Origin: Planctomycetes bacterium B3_Pla
GTDB taxonomy: Bacteria > Planctomycetota > Phycisphaerae > Sedimentisphaerales > Anaerobacaceae
Reading direction: 5' to 3'
Length of the DNA: 64,000 nucleotides
Assembly (NCBI GenBank): GCA_005223045.1
Contig: NJBM01000001.1
Location: 124,001-188,000 of the forward strand
Each line of letters starts with the position of its first letter. The first letter of the stretch is position 1. Below the pieces are notes generated by a model. It had not been told where the DNA came from. It did no database searches and worked only from the letters and a program-made list of their open reading frames with translations. Made by a program: the position numbers and the translations under genes. Below, in pieces: positions 53,165 to 60,039 of the stretch.

Positions 53165-54613
53165 TCAATCGAATTCTCCTTCGGTCACGTGCAACTGAAG
53201 GATTCTCCGGGTTTCGCCGGTAATCTTGGCTTGCTCGCTTATTCGAACAGGACAGACCCAGATTATCTTTTCACCGTCGGCGATAACAAGCACTTTTCTG
53301 CGCATCGGGTGTGGGACTCGCTGGGCGGTCAGGAATTTACCAAGCTTTTTTTCCTGCGCCATGCCCAGGGGAATAAATCTGTCACCGGCTCGGCGAAAAC
53401 GAACGACCAATGGCGGCTTGATCCGCTCCAGATCAAACCACTCAATATCATCTGTCTTGCCCGTTTTGAATTGATCCAATCCGTTCCGGCCAGCCTCGAC
53501 GATTGTCGCTTCTATCAAATAGTTGCCGAATTTAGTCTTTCCCGGCACATTCAACGTGACATGCTTGTTCAACCCAATGTAGGGTGGAGCTTGCCCCACC
53601 AAACGATTCCCAGAGAAGACCAAACACCCGTAATCTCGCCAAACCGCGAATCCACCCGGCAATTCCATTTTCCTGCCCGATACATTCTGGCTTGCCAACT
53701 GCAACACGCGTTGATAATGCTGCCGGGTCAAATCTCGCTCGCCGCAGCCGAGGCCGGCCAGACTCCGACGAATAAGCTCGACCTTAACCGGCTTCGCTTG
53801 ATTCAGGAATATTTCCAGGTCCAGCGCTATCTTTTCGCCTGCGCATTCGGCCAGACTCGGCCACACTTCATCTACGCGCCTGCAAATCACGCCGTAGAAT
53901 CCGCGCGCCGACCGAGCCAATACAGATAATTGCTCTACAACCGAATTGGTGCAGTCTCGTTGCAACGCCGGCAGGAGCCTGTGCCGGATGTAGTTTCGCC
54001 GGTATGCACAGTCGGCATTTGTATGGTCCTGGCGCCATTCTATATTCCGCTCTCGCAGATACTCGATGATCTCGCCGCGGGTAACACACAGCAGGGGCCT
54101 GACAAACTCTATTTCACCGGCAAAGACCCGCGCCGGCCAAATGCCTGCGAGTCCGCGAAGGCCCGTCCCGCGACTCAGCCGTTGTATTAGTGTCTCGGCG
54201 TTGTCGTTCTTTTGGTGTGCCGTGACTATCGCATCGCATTTGCTCTCCTTTGCGATATCAATCAGGGCTTCAATTCGCAATTGCCGAGCGGCCGTTTCGA
54301 TCGAGAGCTTGTTGCGTCGAGCAGACCCGCGCACATCCAATCGCCTCGTCGTTACAGGTAACTTCAATTCCGCCGCCTGTGCAACGACAAACTCCCGGTC
54401 CAAATCCGATTCGGCCCCTCTCAACTGATGATTCGTATGAGCACACACCAACTCGGCAGTCAAAACCTTCCCGGCCTTTAGAGCGTGCATCACATACAGA
54501 AGCGCCGTCGAATCCGCCCCGCCGGAAGCGGCGAGCAGGAGTTTTTCCGCAGAATCAAAAAGCCCGTTCGCTTTTATGAAATCGACTACTTTTTTTTCAA
54601 GTCTCGACAGCAT
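53165..54613 (-). CDS. tilS: tRNA(Ile)-lysidine synthase TilS
   Basis: TilS modifies C34 of tRNA-Ile(CAU) with lysine, which switches its codon from AUG to AUA. The PP-loop AASGGADSTALLY (about residues 28-40), AHTNHQLRGAESD, and the later NADCAYRRNYIRHRLLP are clear. The C-terminal half (about 230-482) is the usual substrate-recognition part. Within it, DNA 53579-53600 contains a GTAGGGTGG...CCACC repeat that is read in frame. The ATG at 54613 lies only about ten bases after the T-tract of a terminator. 482 residues, normal. Confidence 0.93.
   Translation of the reverse strand: MLSRLEKKVVDFIKANGLFDSAEKLLLAASGGADSTALLYVMHALKAGKVLTAELVCAHTNHQLRGAESDLDREFVVAQAAELKLPVTTRRLDVRGSARRNKLSIETAARQLRIEALIDIAKESKCDAIVTAHQKNDNAETLIQRLSRGTGLRGLAGIWPARVFAGEIEFVRPLLCVTRGEIIEYLRERNIEWRQDHTNADCAYRRNYIRHRLLPALQRDCTNSVVEQLSVLARSARGFYGVICRRVDEVWPSLAECAGEKIALDLEIFLNQAKPVKVELIRRSLAGLGCGERDLTRQHYQRVLQLASQNVSGRKMELPGGFAVWRDYGCLVFSGNRLVGQAPPYIGLNKHVTLNVPGKTKFGNYLIEATIVEAGRNGLDQFKTGKTDDIEWFDLERIKPPLVVRFRRAGDRFIPLGMAQEKKLGKFLTAQRVPHPMRRKVLVIADGEKIIWVCPVRISEQAKITGETRRILQLHVTEGEFD
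53579..53600. repeat. GTAGGGTGG hairpin repeat inside tilS
   Basis: GTAGGGTGGAGC-TT-GCCCCACC, a diverged member of the family at 33.4, 58.85 and 59.95 kb, read in frame through the C-terminal part of TilS. Confidence 0.55.
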
Positions 54614-54622
54614 TTTTCTGCG

Positions 54623-54657
54623 TAAAAAAAACGGGCCTGATGTCCAGTCAGGCCCGT
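54623..54657 (-). terminator. Strong intrinsic terminator between the TPR lipoprotein gene and tilS
   Basis: On the minus strand a ten-base stem (ACGGGCCTGA / TCAGGCCCGT, seven-base loop) is followed by eight T. It ends about ten bases before the tilS start. Confidence 0.85.
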
Positions 54658-54700
54658 GATTGAATTTGTAAGAATTTCCGTCCAGGAGCTTCCGCCAATA

Positions 54701-55486
54701 TCAGCTCTCGCCCTCTTCAAGCTTCTGCAATCCCCTTATCCGCTTTTCGGCGAAGTCTTTCCATTGCCTGTTCTGGTCACGCCTGCCTTCGGTCGCGACG
54801 GCCTGTTGATAAAGTTCCAGCGCTTCGGCGTACCGGTGCATGTTCCTGTCCAGGATGCGCGCGGCCCTGAACCTCGCAGGATTGACGGTGTCAGGATCCC
54901 AGTAGTAGGCCCTTTGGAAATATACAAGTGCTATCGAGTAATCCTTGAACTCCTCATTGATTACACCGGCGTTGAATGCCGCATCGTCAATCTTGTCGCT
55001 GGTCTCATGTTCCCTTATCAACCGGTTGTATTTCCCCAAGGCCAGGCGCAATAGATTTCGGTTCTTAAGACCGCGTATCCTTCCGGCCTTCTTTGCATAA
55101 TCCAGGGCATCGTAATAAAGGTCGTCGGCCGCCGGGATCGGAGTGGTAGCTTTAAGATTGATCGGCTTGTCGATAACCTCGGGGATGTAGTGGTATTTCG
55201 GCATTACCCTCACCGCGTCCAACTCCTTGTTGGCCCACTGGAGCTTCGTGTTGTTGCCGGCCCTGGAGTAATACACCACCAGTTGCTCGAGAGCGGTGCG
55301 ATATGCCTGCCGGCTGGCCTCCAGCTCTGTAACGATATCGGCCTCGCCGACTCCCGCAGGAACAGACCTGGTGACCGGCCTCGGGTCCTCGGGTATACGC
55401 TGACCCATGCCCATGTTGGGATCACCGCATCCTGCCAGGGCGTTTAGTAATACTATTAGGGCTAATGTACAAACTTTCCGTGCCAT
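54701..55486 (-). CDS. TPR-type outer-membrane lipoprotein (BamD-like layout)
   Basis: A 261-residue lipoprotein: signal peptide and lipobox LNALAGC near residue 20, then a helical repeat protein. The phrases LLRLALGKYNRLIREHETSD, FNAGVINEEFKDYSIALVYF and RYAEALELYQQAVATEG are TPR-like. The C-terminal helices fit BamD or other tetratricopeptide lipoproteins, but the family is not certain. AAAGGAGG precedes the ATG. It has its own candidate promoter and a strong terminator, so it may be a single-gene unit. Confidence 0.75.
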   Translation of the reverse strand: MARKVCTLALIVLLNALAGCGDPNMGMGQRIPEDPRPVTRSVPAGVGEADIVTELEASRQAYRTALEQLVVYYSRAGNNTKLQWANKELDAVRVMPKYHYIPEVIDKPINLKATTPIPAADDLYYDALDYAKKAGRIRGLKNRNLLRLALGKYNRLIREHETSDKIDDAAFNAGVINEEFKDYSIALVYFQRAYYWDPDTVNPARFRAARILDRNMHRYAEALELYQQAVATEGRRDQNRQWKDFAEKRIRGLQKLEEGES

Positions 55487-55537
55487 AATGGCCTCCTTTC
55501 AATCTCAAACATGACCCAATCCGAACAGTTCAGTAAT

Positions 55538-55566
55538 CAATTAGCAGCTTAGCGGCTGTTCGTCAA
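55538..55566 (-). promoter_or_regulatory. Candidate promoter of the TPR lipoprotein gene
   Basis: TTGACG and TAATTG on the minus strand with a 17-base spacer, about 50 bases before the start. The -35 is good and the -10 is weak. Confidence 0.4.
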
Positions 55567-55942
55567 GAACAAACACTAAAAAATCTTCAGATCGATCCCT
55601 CTTTCACACCTGAACGCCGGCCCTGAGCCTGCCGAACGGGGCTACGGACGATTCTTCTCAGTCGTATCGAGCGCCGAATACGCCGATGATGGTTATTATT
55701 GCCGATTCTTGGTCCTTCGACCGCGTTTAGGACAGGGTCTTGAGTCGCGTGGAGTTTCGCATCAAACACGCAGGGGGGCAAAGGCAAAAAATAAAAAAGT
55801 TGAAAAAACTTTTATTCCCGCCTACACAAGGACTTACTGCTAAAGTCCCGCCTACAATTTCGTAGATTTTCGATCAAATCGTGCATGTTGATCCAATTAC
55901 AGGGGGGGCGCTTTTCTGCGCGTAGCCAGAAACCTCGCTGTC

Positions 55943-56107
55943 ATTGCTGCGCGGTATGTGTTTAGCCTGCTATCAGTATTGATAGTGAAGATTTCGCGAC
56001 AAAATCTTCACTCAAAGATGCCAATTACCGGCAAAACCGGCCAATTGTCGTCTGAAAACGTGCATATCAACATTGGTTTCAGGCTAAACACATACCCTGC
56101 GCAAGCA
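55943..56107. repeat. Nested palindrome with 17-base perfect terminal inverted repeats
   Basis: GGTATGTGTTTAGCCTG (55953-55969) returns as its exact reverse complement at 56080-56096, and pairing continues loosely outward. Inside are a TTGATA/TATCAA pair, an 11-base perfect stem (55984-55994 with 56002-56012) and a second hairpin (56022-56047). It can fold into a four-armed structure as DNA or RNA. Confidence 0.7.
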
Positions 56108-56140
56108 GTCCCGTAAGGGACGCCTTGCGGCGGAATCCAG
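56105..56140. repeat. 36-base dispersed repeat
   Basis: Matches the reverse complement of 30151-30186 at 32 of 36 positions. An 18-base part (GGACGCCTTGCGGCGGAA) recurs exactly at 59967-59984. Confidence 0.7.
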
Positions 56141-56247
56141 AGACATCGAGAGCTTACATTACGCCTATTTGGCTGCTATTTTATCTCTTGACAGATCAAA
56201 GTCTCTTTGTATTTTGTAAGGACACGGCAGCGGCATGGAGTCCCTCA

Positions 56248-56287
56248 AAATGACGAGAAGTTCGGGATGTTATACGGAAACCATATA
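56248..56287 (+). repeat. ATACGGAAAC repeat, copy A
   Basis: Matches copy C at 37 of 40 positions, starting AAATGACGAG and ending ATACGGAAACCATATA. No gene starts directly after it. Confidence 0.8.
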
Positions 56288-56380
56288 AGACCCCTGATAA
56301 GAAGGAGAACTGGTCTAAGTCGTTTGCAAGAAGTTACTTATGGACTTTGGGCAAAGGGGTGTTATACTGACACTCAGAGA

Positions 56381-56418
56381 GGTCGGGAGTTTCATACGGA
56401 AACCATATATACATAGTT
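56381..56418 (+). repeat. ATACGGAAAC repeat, copy B
   Basis: CATACGGAAACCATATATAC then ATAGTT, 12 bases before the start of the cyclase-like gene. Confidence 0.8.
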
Positions 56419-56430
56419 AGGGATGAGAGA

Positions 56431-57138
56431 ATGGACAATCGCTTCTACTACGATCTCGACAAGATACAGACTGAGTTCATCAAGTACGCACCCGCCTATG
56501 CACAAAGGGAGGCGCAGGAAGCGATAGTGAAAGTGATGGACCTGCAGAAGCAGGGGGTTATCCGGGACGGGCTGTATTACATCGTCCTCGTGGACTTGGT
56601 CAGCTCAACGGAATACGGAGCTAAACATGGGAACGAAGAGCTTGCCGGTAGAATACAGAAGTTCGTCACTTCCTCCTTTAATGCGCTCAACGACTCGGAG
56701 ATTAGGAATGTGGCGCTATTTATTAAGGAAATCGGAGATGCTGTTCTCTTCGTATTTCAGCACTTCCCCGATGTTCTCCTTTGGAATTCTAAGTTTCGGG
56801 AGTGGCTCAACTTATTTGAACACAACGATGAGCCCTACCACATCAGAACTTGTGTCAACATTGGTGAAGTATTCTTGCAAGGTGTCAATCCTCTGTCCCT
56901 GGCAGTATCGCAAACATTTAAGATGGAGAAACGTGTAGACGCCGACCAAGTGGTCCTCACGGAACCCGCTTATCTCGTTGCGTGGCCAACGGTCGCCCGC
57001 GCTTACCACGGTTTTGCGAGAATTGGCTCCATTAAGCTCGACGGGTTCTCTGCCAAAGTCGGCCTCTATCAGTTGCAGATACATGACAAAGAAGATCTCG
57101 AACGTATTGTGAAGGAAAGATTAGACGAGAATCCCTAA
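56431..57138 (+). CDS. Class III nucleotide cyclase-like protein (gene cassette)
   Basis: A 235-residue soluble protein with a class III cyclase fold: YIVLVDLVSSTEYGAKHGN contains the first metal Asp (about residue 54), FIKEIGDAVLFVF the second (about 106), and RTCVNIGEV and DADQVVLTEPAYL the later strands. At the usual V-N-x-A-x-R position it reads AVSQTFKMEK, so the transition-state Asn and Arg are not obvious. The nucleotide used is unknown. The stop codon lies inside the R'' box of an attC site, the hallmark of an integron cassette. It is preceded by repeat copy B. Confidence 0.75.
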   Translation: MDNRFYYDLDKIQTEFIKYAPAYAQREAQEAIVKVMDLQKQGVIRDGLYYIVLVDLVSSTEYGAKHGNEELAGRIQKFVTSSFNALNDSEIRNVALFIKEIGDAVLFVFQHFPDVLLWNSKFREWLNLFEHNDEPYHIRTCVNIGEVFLQGVNPLSLAVSQTFKMEKRVDADQVVLTEPAYLVAWPTVARAYHGFARIGSIKLDGFSAKVGLYQLQIHDKEDLERIVKERLDENP

Positions 57139-57204
57139 CCATGCCTTGCACTTGACGGCTATTCCGCTGCCGCTCTATAGCCGCAAGTGAAGGCCGCGTT
57201 AGAG
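57133..57204 (+). other. attC recombination site 1 (integron cassette site)
   Basis: A 72-base imperfect palindrome. R'' CCCTAAC (57133-57139) pairs with R' GTTAGAG (57198-57204); GCCTT pairs with AAGGC, CACTTG with CAAGTG and CGGCTAT with ATAGCCG. Two bases on the left arm, G57148 and A57155, have no partner: the extrahelical bases that integron integrases recognise. The loop is about 14 bases. It overlaps the stop of the cyclase-like gene and lies 20 bases before the next ATG. Confidence 0.85.
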
Positions 57205-57224
57205 CGAAAGGAAAATTAAGTATA

Positions 57225-57890
57225 ATGAAGTCCAAAGATTTAGTGAATAGGGTAGATGAGATTCTTGAGATGGGAAGCAAAGCCCTCTCTTCTCGGCAGC
57301 CAACTGCGGGCTATGAATGGGTCGATTCCGGAGCTATGAAAGGTTTTAGAGCAGCATCTCTTTCTTTTATAGATCGAGTTTACGGAAGTGATCATCCGCA
57401 TTTTAAGGAATTTCACGATAATACCAGTGGTTGCACACCACGTGCTGCTGAGCAAGGGATTGCGATTTTAGATGCCATTCGATCAGAAATAGACGGTGGT
57501 TGGTTATTTACAGTGAGAGGTTTAATAACAGCGGAAGTATTCGCAGATTTTGTAGAGATGGCAGAGCATCTTCTTGAAGCTGGTTATAAAGATGCTGCGG
57601 CAGTAATGTGCGGGAGTGTCTTAGAAGAGCATTTAAGGCAACTATGCACAAAGAATGGTATTTCAACACATGTTGATAAAGACGACAAGCAGATACCTAA
57701 GAAAGCAGATAGGCTAAACTCAGAACTTGCCAAGAATGAAGTCTACTCAAAACTAGACCAAAAAATGGTAACTGCTTGGCTTGATCTCAGAAACAAGGCG
57801 GCGCATGGTCAATATAGTGAATACACAGACGATCAAGTGAAAAACATGCTATTTGCTGTAACCGAGTTCATGGCGCGAGTTGCGGTATGA
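57225..57890 (+). CDS. HEPN-like protein (gene cassette)
   Basis: A 221-residue, mostly helical soluble protein. The C-terminal half has a helix pair with AAAVMCGSVLEEHLRQLC and then LDLRNKAAHGQYSEY, where Arg-x4-His (R-N-K-A-A-H) is the HEPN ribonuclease motif. The N-terminal half is not recognised. HEPN proteins in accessory regions are often RNA-cutting toxins or defence effectors; that role is inference. It lies between two attC sites, A+T-richer than its surroundings, with AAAGGA before the ATG. Confidence 0.7.
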   Translation: MKSKDLVNRVDEILEMGSKALSSRQPTAGYEWVDSGAMKGFRAASLSFIDRVYGSDHPHFKEFHDNTSGCTPRAAEQGIAILDAIRSEIDGGWLFTVRGLITAEVFADFVEMAEHLLEAGYKDAAAVMCGSVLEEHLRQLCTKNGISTHVDKDDKQIPKKADRLNSELAKNEVYSKLDQKMVTAWLDLRNKAAHGQYSEYTDDQVKNMLFAVTEFMARVAV

Positions 57891-57897
57891 AATGCTC

Positions 57898-57979
57898 TAC
57901 CAAACGCTCAAGCAGACCGTGAGAAGCTCAGCCGCTTTTTCGAAGGTTGTTGGCGCGGCTGATTAGCTTAATGTTGGAC
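57898..57979 (+). other. Probable attC recombination site 2
   Basis: R' is GTTGGAC (57973-57979), an exact fit to GTTRRRY. The left side has CCAAAC followed by CTCAAGCAGACC, like the R''-L'' part of known attC sites. AAGCT pairs with AGCTT and CAGCCGC with GCGGCTG, with ATT unpaired. The R'' box is imperfect, so this is less certain than site 1. It begins eight bases after the HEPN-like stop. Confidence 0.6.
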
Positions 57980-58075
57980 ATCAGAATGAAACAACAACAC
58001 CTTACGGAGATTAATAGGGACCGTTCCTATTAGCTCCAAACAAAACGAATCCTGACCATTTTAGGCACGCGATCA

Positions 58076-58819
58076 ATGGAAGCCACTGAAGAAACTACCG
58101 CAAAAAGCTATTGCAAACCAAACTGTGTATCAGAAAAAGACATATTAGATATAGCATGGAATTACTTTCAACAACACGCACAGCAAAGATTATCTTTTTT
58201 CAATTTTTTTGTCATTTTTTCGGTGTTAATGACAACAGGACTGATTTCAACTTTTCAAGAAAAATATAATGCTCATTCAATAGGGATTGCCATTGGGTTG
58301 ATGTTATCATTAATTTCATATGTTTTCTGGAAAATTGAGGAACGAAACAAGTACTTGACAAAAACAGGTGAGAATGCAATTAAGCAGATCGAGCAGCATT
58401 ACCCATGCGCCAAGTGTTATCCTGATCCTGTCAAATTCAAGATATTTTCATTAGAACAGGAAGAAACCGATAAAATAAGAAAAGAGCAACGTGGCAAGAT
58501 ATTTGTTTTTAGACAAATTAGTCACTCCAAATCATTCAATTTAATTTTCTTTGTATTCTTTGTTGTTGGAGTGCTAGGAGCTGGGGCATCAATCTATTTT
58601 CAGTTTTATCATCCTCAATCAGAACAGAAAATCCAACAACGAAAAACTGATCTTGAAATAAACGATTTGAAAGAGGATATAAGCAAACTTGTACACGAAT
58701 ATACTAAACTCAATACAATCCTTATTCAGATTTTAAGCAGCCAGACCACACAACAATTGAAAGAAAATGCACCAGGCAGGAACGTACCTGCCGCACCGCC
58801 TTCCTCTTCACCTCCTTGA
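58076..58819 (+). CDS. Three-helix membrane protein of unknown function (likely cassette gene)
   Basis: A 247-residue protein with hydrophobic segments at about 40-60, 70-86 and 155-178, a Cys-bearing loop (HYPCAKCYPD), a coiled-coil region after the last helix (about 190-225) and a Pro/Ser-rich tail. I recognise no family. It is strongly A+T-rich compared with the core genes, and it is preceded by attC site 2, so it looks like a third cassette; no attC is seen after it. It may be an accessory-defence membrane protein, but no motif says so. Confidence 0.6.
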   Translation: MEATEETTAKSYCKPNCVSEKDILDIAWNYFQQHAQQRLSFFNFFVIFSVLMTTGLISTFQEKYNAHSIGIAIGLMLSLISYVFWKIEERNKYLTKTGENAIKQIEQHYPCAKCYPDPVKFKIFSLEQEETDKIRKEQRGKIFVFRQISHSKSFNLIFFVFFVVGVLGAGASIYFQFYHPQSEQKIQQRKTDLEINDLKEDISKLVHEYTKLNTILIQILSSQTTQQLKENAPGRNVPAAPPSSSPP

Positions 58820-58847
58820 GTGAAATGAAGGAAATTAGGGGTAGTCG

Positions 58848-58902
58848 GTAGGATGGGCAAGACATTCGGCTGAGCTCAGTCGAAGCCCTCGATTGCCCAT
58901 GC
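58848..58902. repeat. GTAGGATGGGC repeat with a nested palindrome
   Basis: The arms GTAGGATGGGCAA and TTGCCCATGC enclose TTCGGCTGAGCTCAGTCGAA, itself a near-perfect palindrome. It appears that one repeat lies inside another. Confidence 0.7.
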
Positions 58903-58940
58903 TGAACAAGAGAGAATTGTGATTGGAAAAAAATGAACCT

Positions 58941-58989
58941 AAATGACGAGGAGTCCGGGATTTTATACGGAAACCATATATACATGGTT
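58941..58989 (+). repeat. ATACGGAAAC repeat, copy C
   Basis: AAATGACGAGGAG, CGGGATTTT, then ATACGGAAACCATATATACA and TGGTT; it lies just before the glycosidase-like gene. Confidence 0.8.
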
Positions 58990-59042
58990 CAGCGGAAAGG
59001 AGATAAGCTATTTGGAAGTCATTTGTAACAGGCACGATCTTC

Positions 59043-59948
59043 ATGATGTTAGGAGTAGTGGTCGTCTTTGCGTCAGAGGCCGAGAAGAATACACTGGTTG
59101 AATGCGGCGAATTCGTGAAAATCTACGACCCCAGCGTCGGAGAGGACAACAAGTGGTACATCAACGATCACTGTTTCATCTATGGGCATGACCACACATG
59201 GCATCTGTTTGGAATCACGCGCCAAGAGCCCGCCAGGCCGCTCAAAGAGATCAACTTTGCCCACGCGACTGCAAAGACACTATTGCAGCAGCCATGGGCC
59301 AAACAACCGTTTGCACTTACCGTGGCCAAAGAGTCTCCCTGGAATGAGGTTCACTTGTGGGCGCCGCATGTCATACGCCATAAGGGTACTTACTATATGT
59401 ACTATTGTGCCGGAGATCCCGATCACACGAAGTACAAGATCCACCTGGCCACTTCACAGGATTTGGAGACCTGGATAAGACACCCGAAGAATCCGATGAT
59501 CGTGGATGGTTTTGATGCGCGCGATCCGTTCATCCTCCGCGTGAAGGATAAGTGGGTAATGTATTATACCGCTAACAGCAGCCCTGATCGTGGCAACCAT
59601 ATTGTGGCCTGTGTTACAAGCGATGATCTGTTAACATGGAACAATCGAGGCACTGTATTTACCGATCCTAAGGCCGGAACGTACGGCGGGCCTACCGAAT
59701 CACCGTTCGTCGTACGGCGTGGAGACCAATTCTATTTGTTCATTGGCCCGCGTCAGGACTACGACAGCACAGATGTCTTTGTCAGCGATGATCCTTTCCA
59801 TTGGAAGATCGACAATAAGGTCGGTCATTTCAAAGCACACGCCGCGGAGGTCGTTCGTGATGGCAAGGGCAAGTGGTATATCAGTCGTTGTGGCTGGGGG
59901 CGAGGCGGTGTTTACCTTGCACCACTGATATGGAAAGACGGGCAGTAA
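59043..59948 (+). CDS. Exported five-bladed propeller glycosidase-like protein (GH43-like)
   Basis: A 301-residue protein from the first ATG. Propeller blade phrases typical of GH43 and related families are present: LWAPHVIRHKGTYYMYYC, GFDARDPFILRVKDKWVMYY, GGPTESPFVVRRGDQFYLF and HAAEVVRDGKGKWYIS; Asp and Glu in these are likely catalytic. The frame is open further upstream, and an ATT at 59010 with AAGGAG seven bases before it would give a complete signal peptide starting WKSFVTGTIF. The real start may therefore be that ATT. Bracketed by repeat copies C and D. Confidence 0.75.
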   Translation: MMLGVVVVFASEAEKNTLVECGEFVKIYDPSVGEDNKWYINDHCFIYGHDHTWHLFGITRQEPARPLKEINFAHATAKTLLQQPWAKQPFALTVAKESPWNEVHLWAPHVIRHKGTYYMYYCAGDPDHTKYKIHLATSQDLETWIRHPKNPMIVDGFDARDPFILRVKDKWVMYYTANSSPDRGNHIVACVTSDDLLTWNNRGTVFTDPKAGTYGGPTESPFVVRRGDQFYLFIGPRQDYDSTDVFVSDDPFHWKIDNKVGHFKAHAAEVVRDGKGKWYISRCGWGRGGVYLAPLIWKDGQ

Positions 59949-59950
59949 CC

Positions 59951-60000
59951 GCATGGGCAGACCACAGGACGCCTTGCGGCGGAAAACCTGCCCATCCTAC
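59951..60000. repeat. GTAGGATGGGC repeat, inverted copy
   Basis: GCATGGGCAG and CTGCCCATCCTAC are the same arms as at 58848-58902 in reverse order, here enclosing GGACGCCTTGCGGCGGAA. Confidence 0.7.
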
Positions 60001-60005
60001 GGAAC

Positions 60006-60039
60006 TAAAGTGTCATACGGAAACTATATATACAGAGTT
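60006..60039 (+). repeat. ATACGGAAAC repeat, copy D
   Basis: GTCATACGGAAACTATATAT then ACAGAGTT. It overlaps the start of the endonuclease/phosphatase gene. Confidence 0.75.

Larger units (their letters stand above)
55487..56430. other. 944-base non-coding stretch with nested palindrome and repeats
   Basis: No convincing gene. Contents in order: the TPR-gene promoter; a CCTGAGCCTGCCGAACGGG-type dispersed repeat (about 55621-55640); a small A+T-rich hairpin AAAAGTT...AACTTTT (about 55794-55813); the nested palindrome 55943-56107; a 36-base repeat shared with 30.15 kb (56105-56140); and two copies of the ATACGGAAAC repeat (56248-56287, 56381-56418). Confidence 0.6.

Noticed and set aside
55587..55787. 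66-codon open frame on the minus strand
   Set aside because: The translation is Arg/Pro-rich, its end comes from a dispersed CCTGAGCCTG-type repeat, and there is no ribosome-binding site.
56207..56416. 69-codon open frame on the plus strand
   Set aside because: It runs through two copies of the ATACGGAAAC repeat, which encode most of its length.
56431..58819. A complete Pycsar system
   Set aside because: The cyclase lacks obvious transition-state residues and the membrane protein has no recognisable cyclic-nucleotide or Pycsar effector pattern. Only a general defence link was kept.
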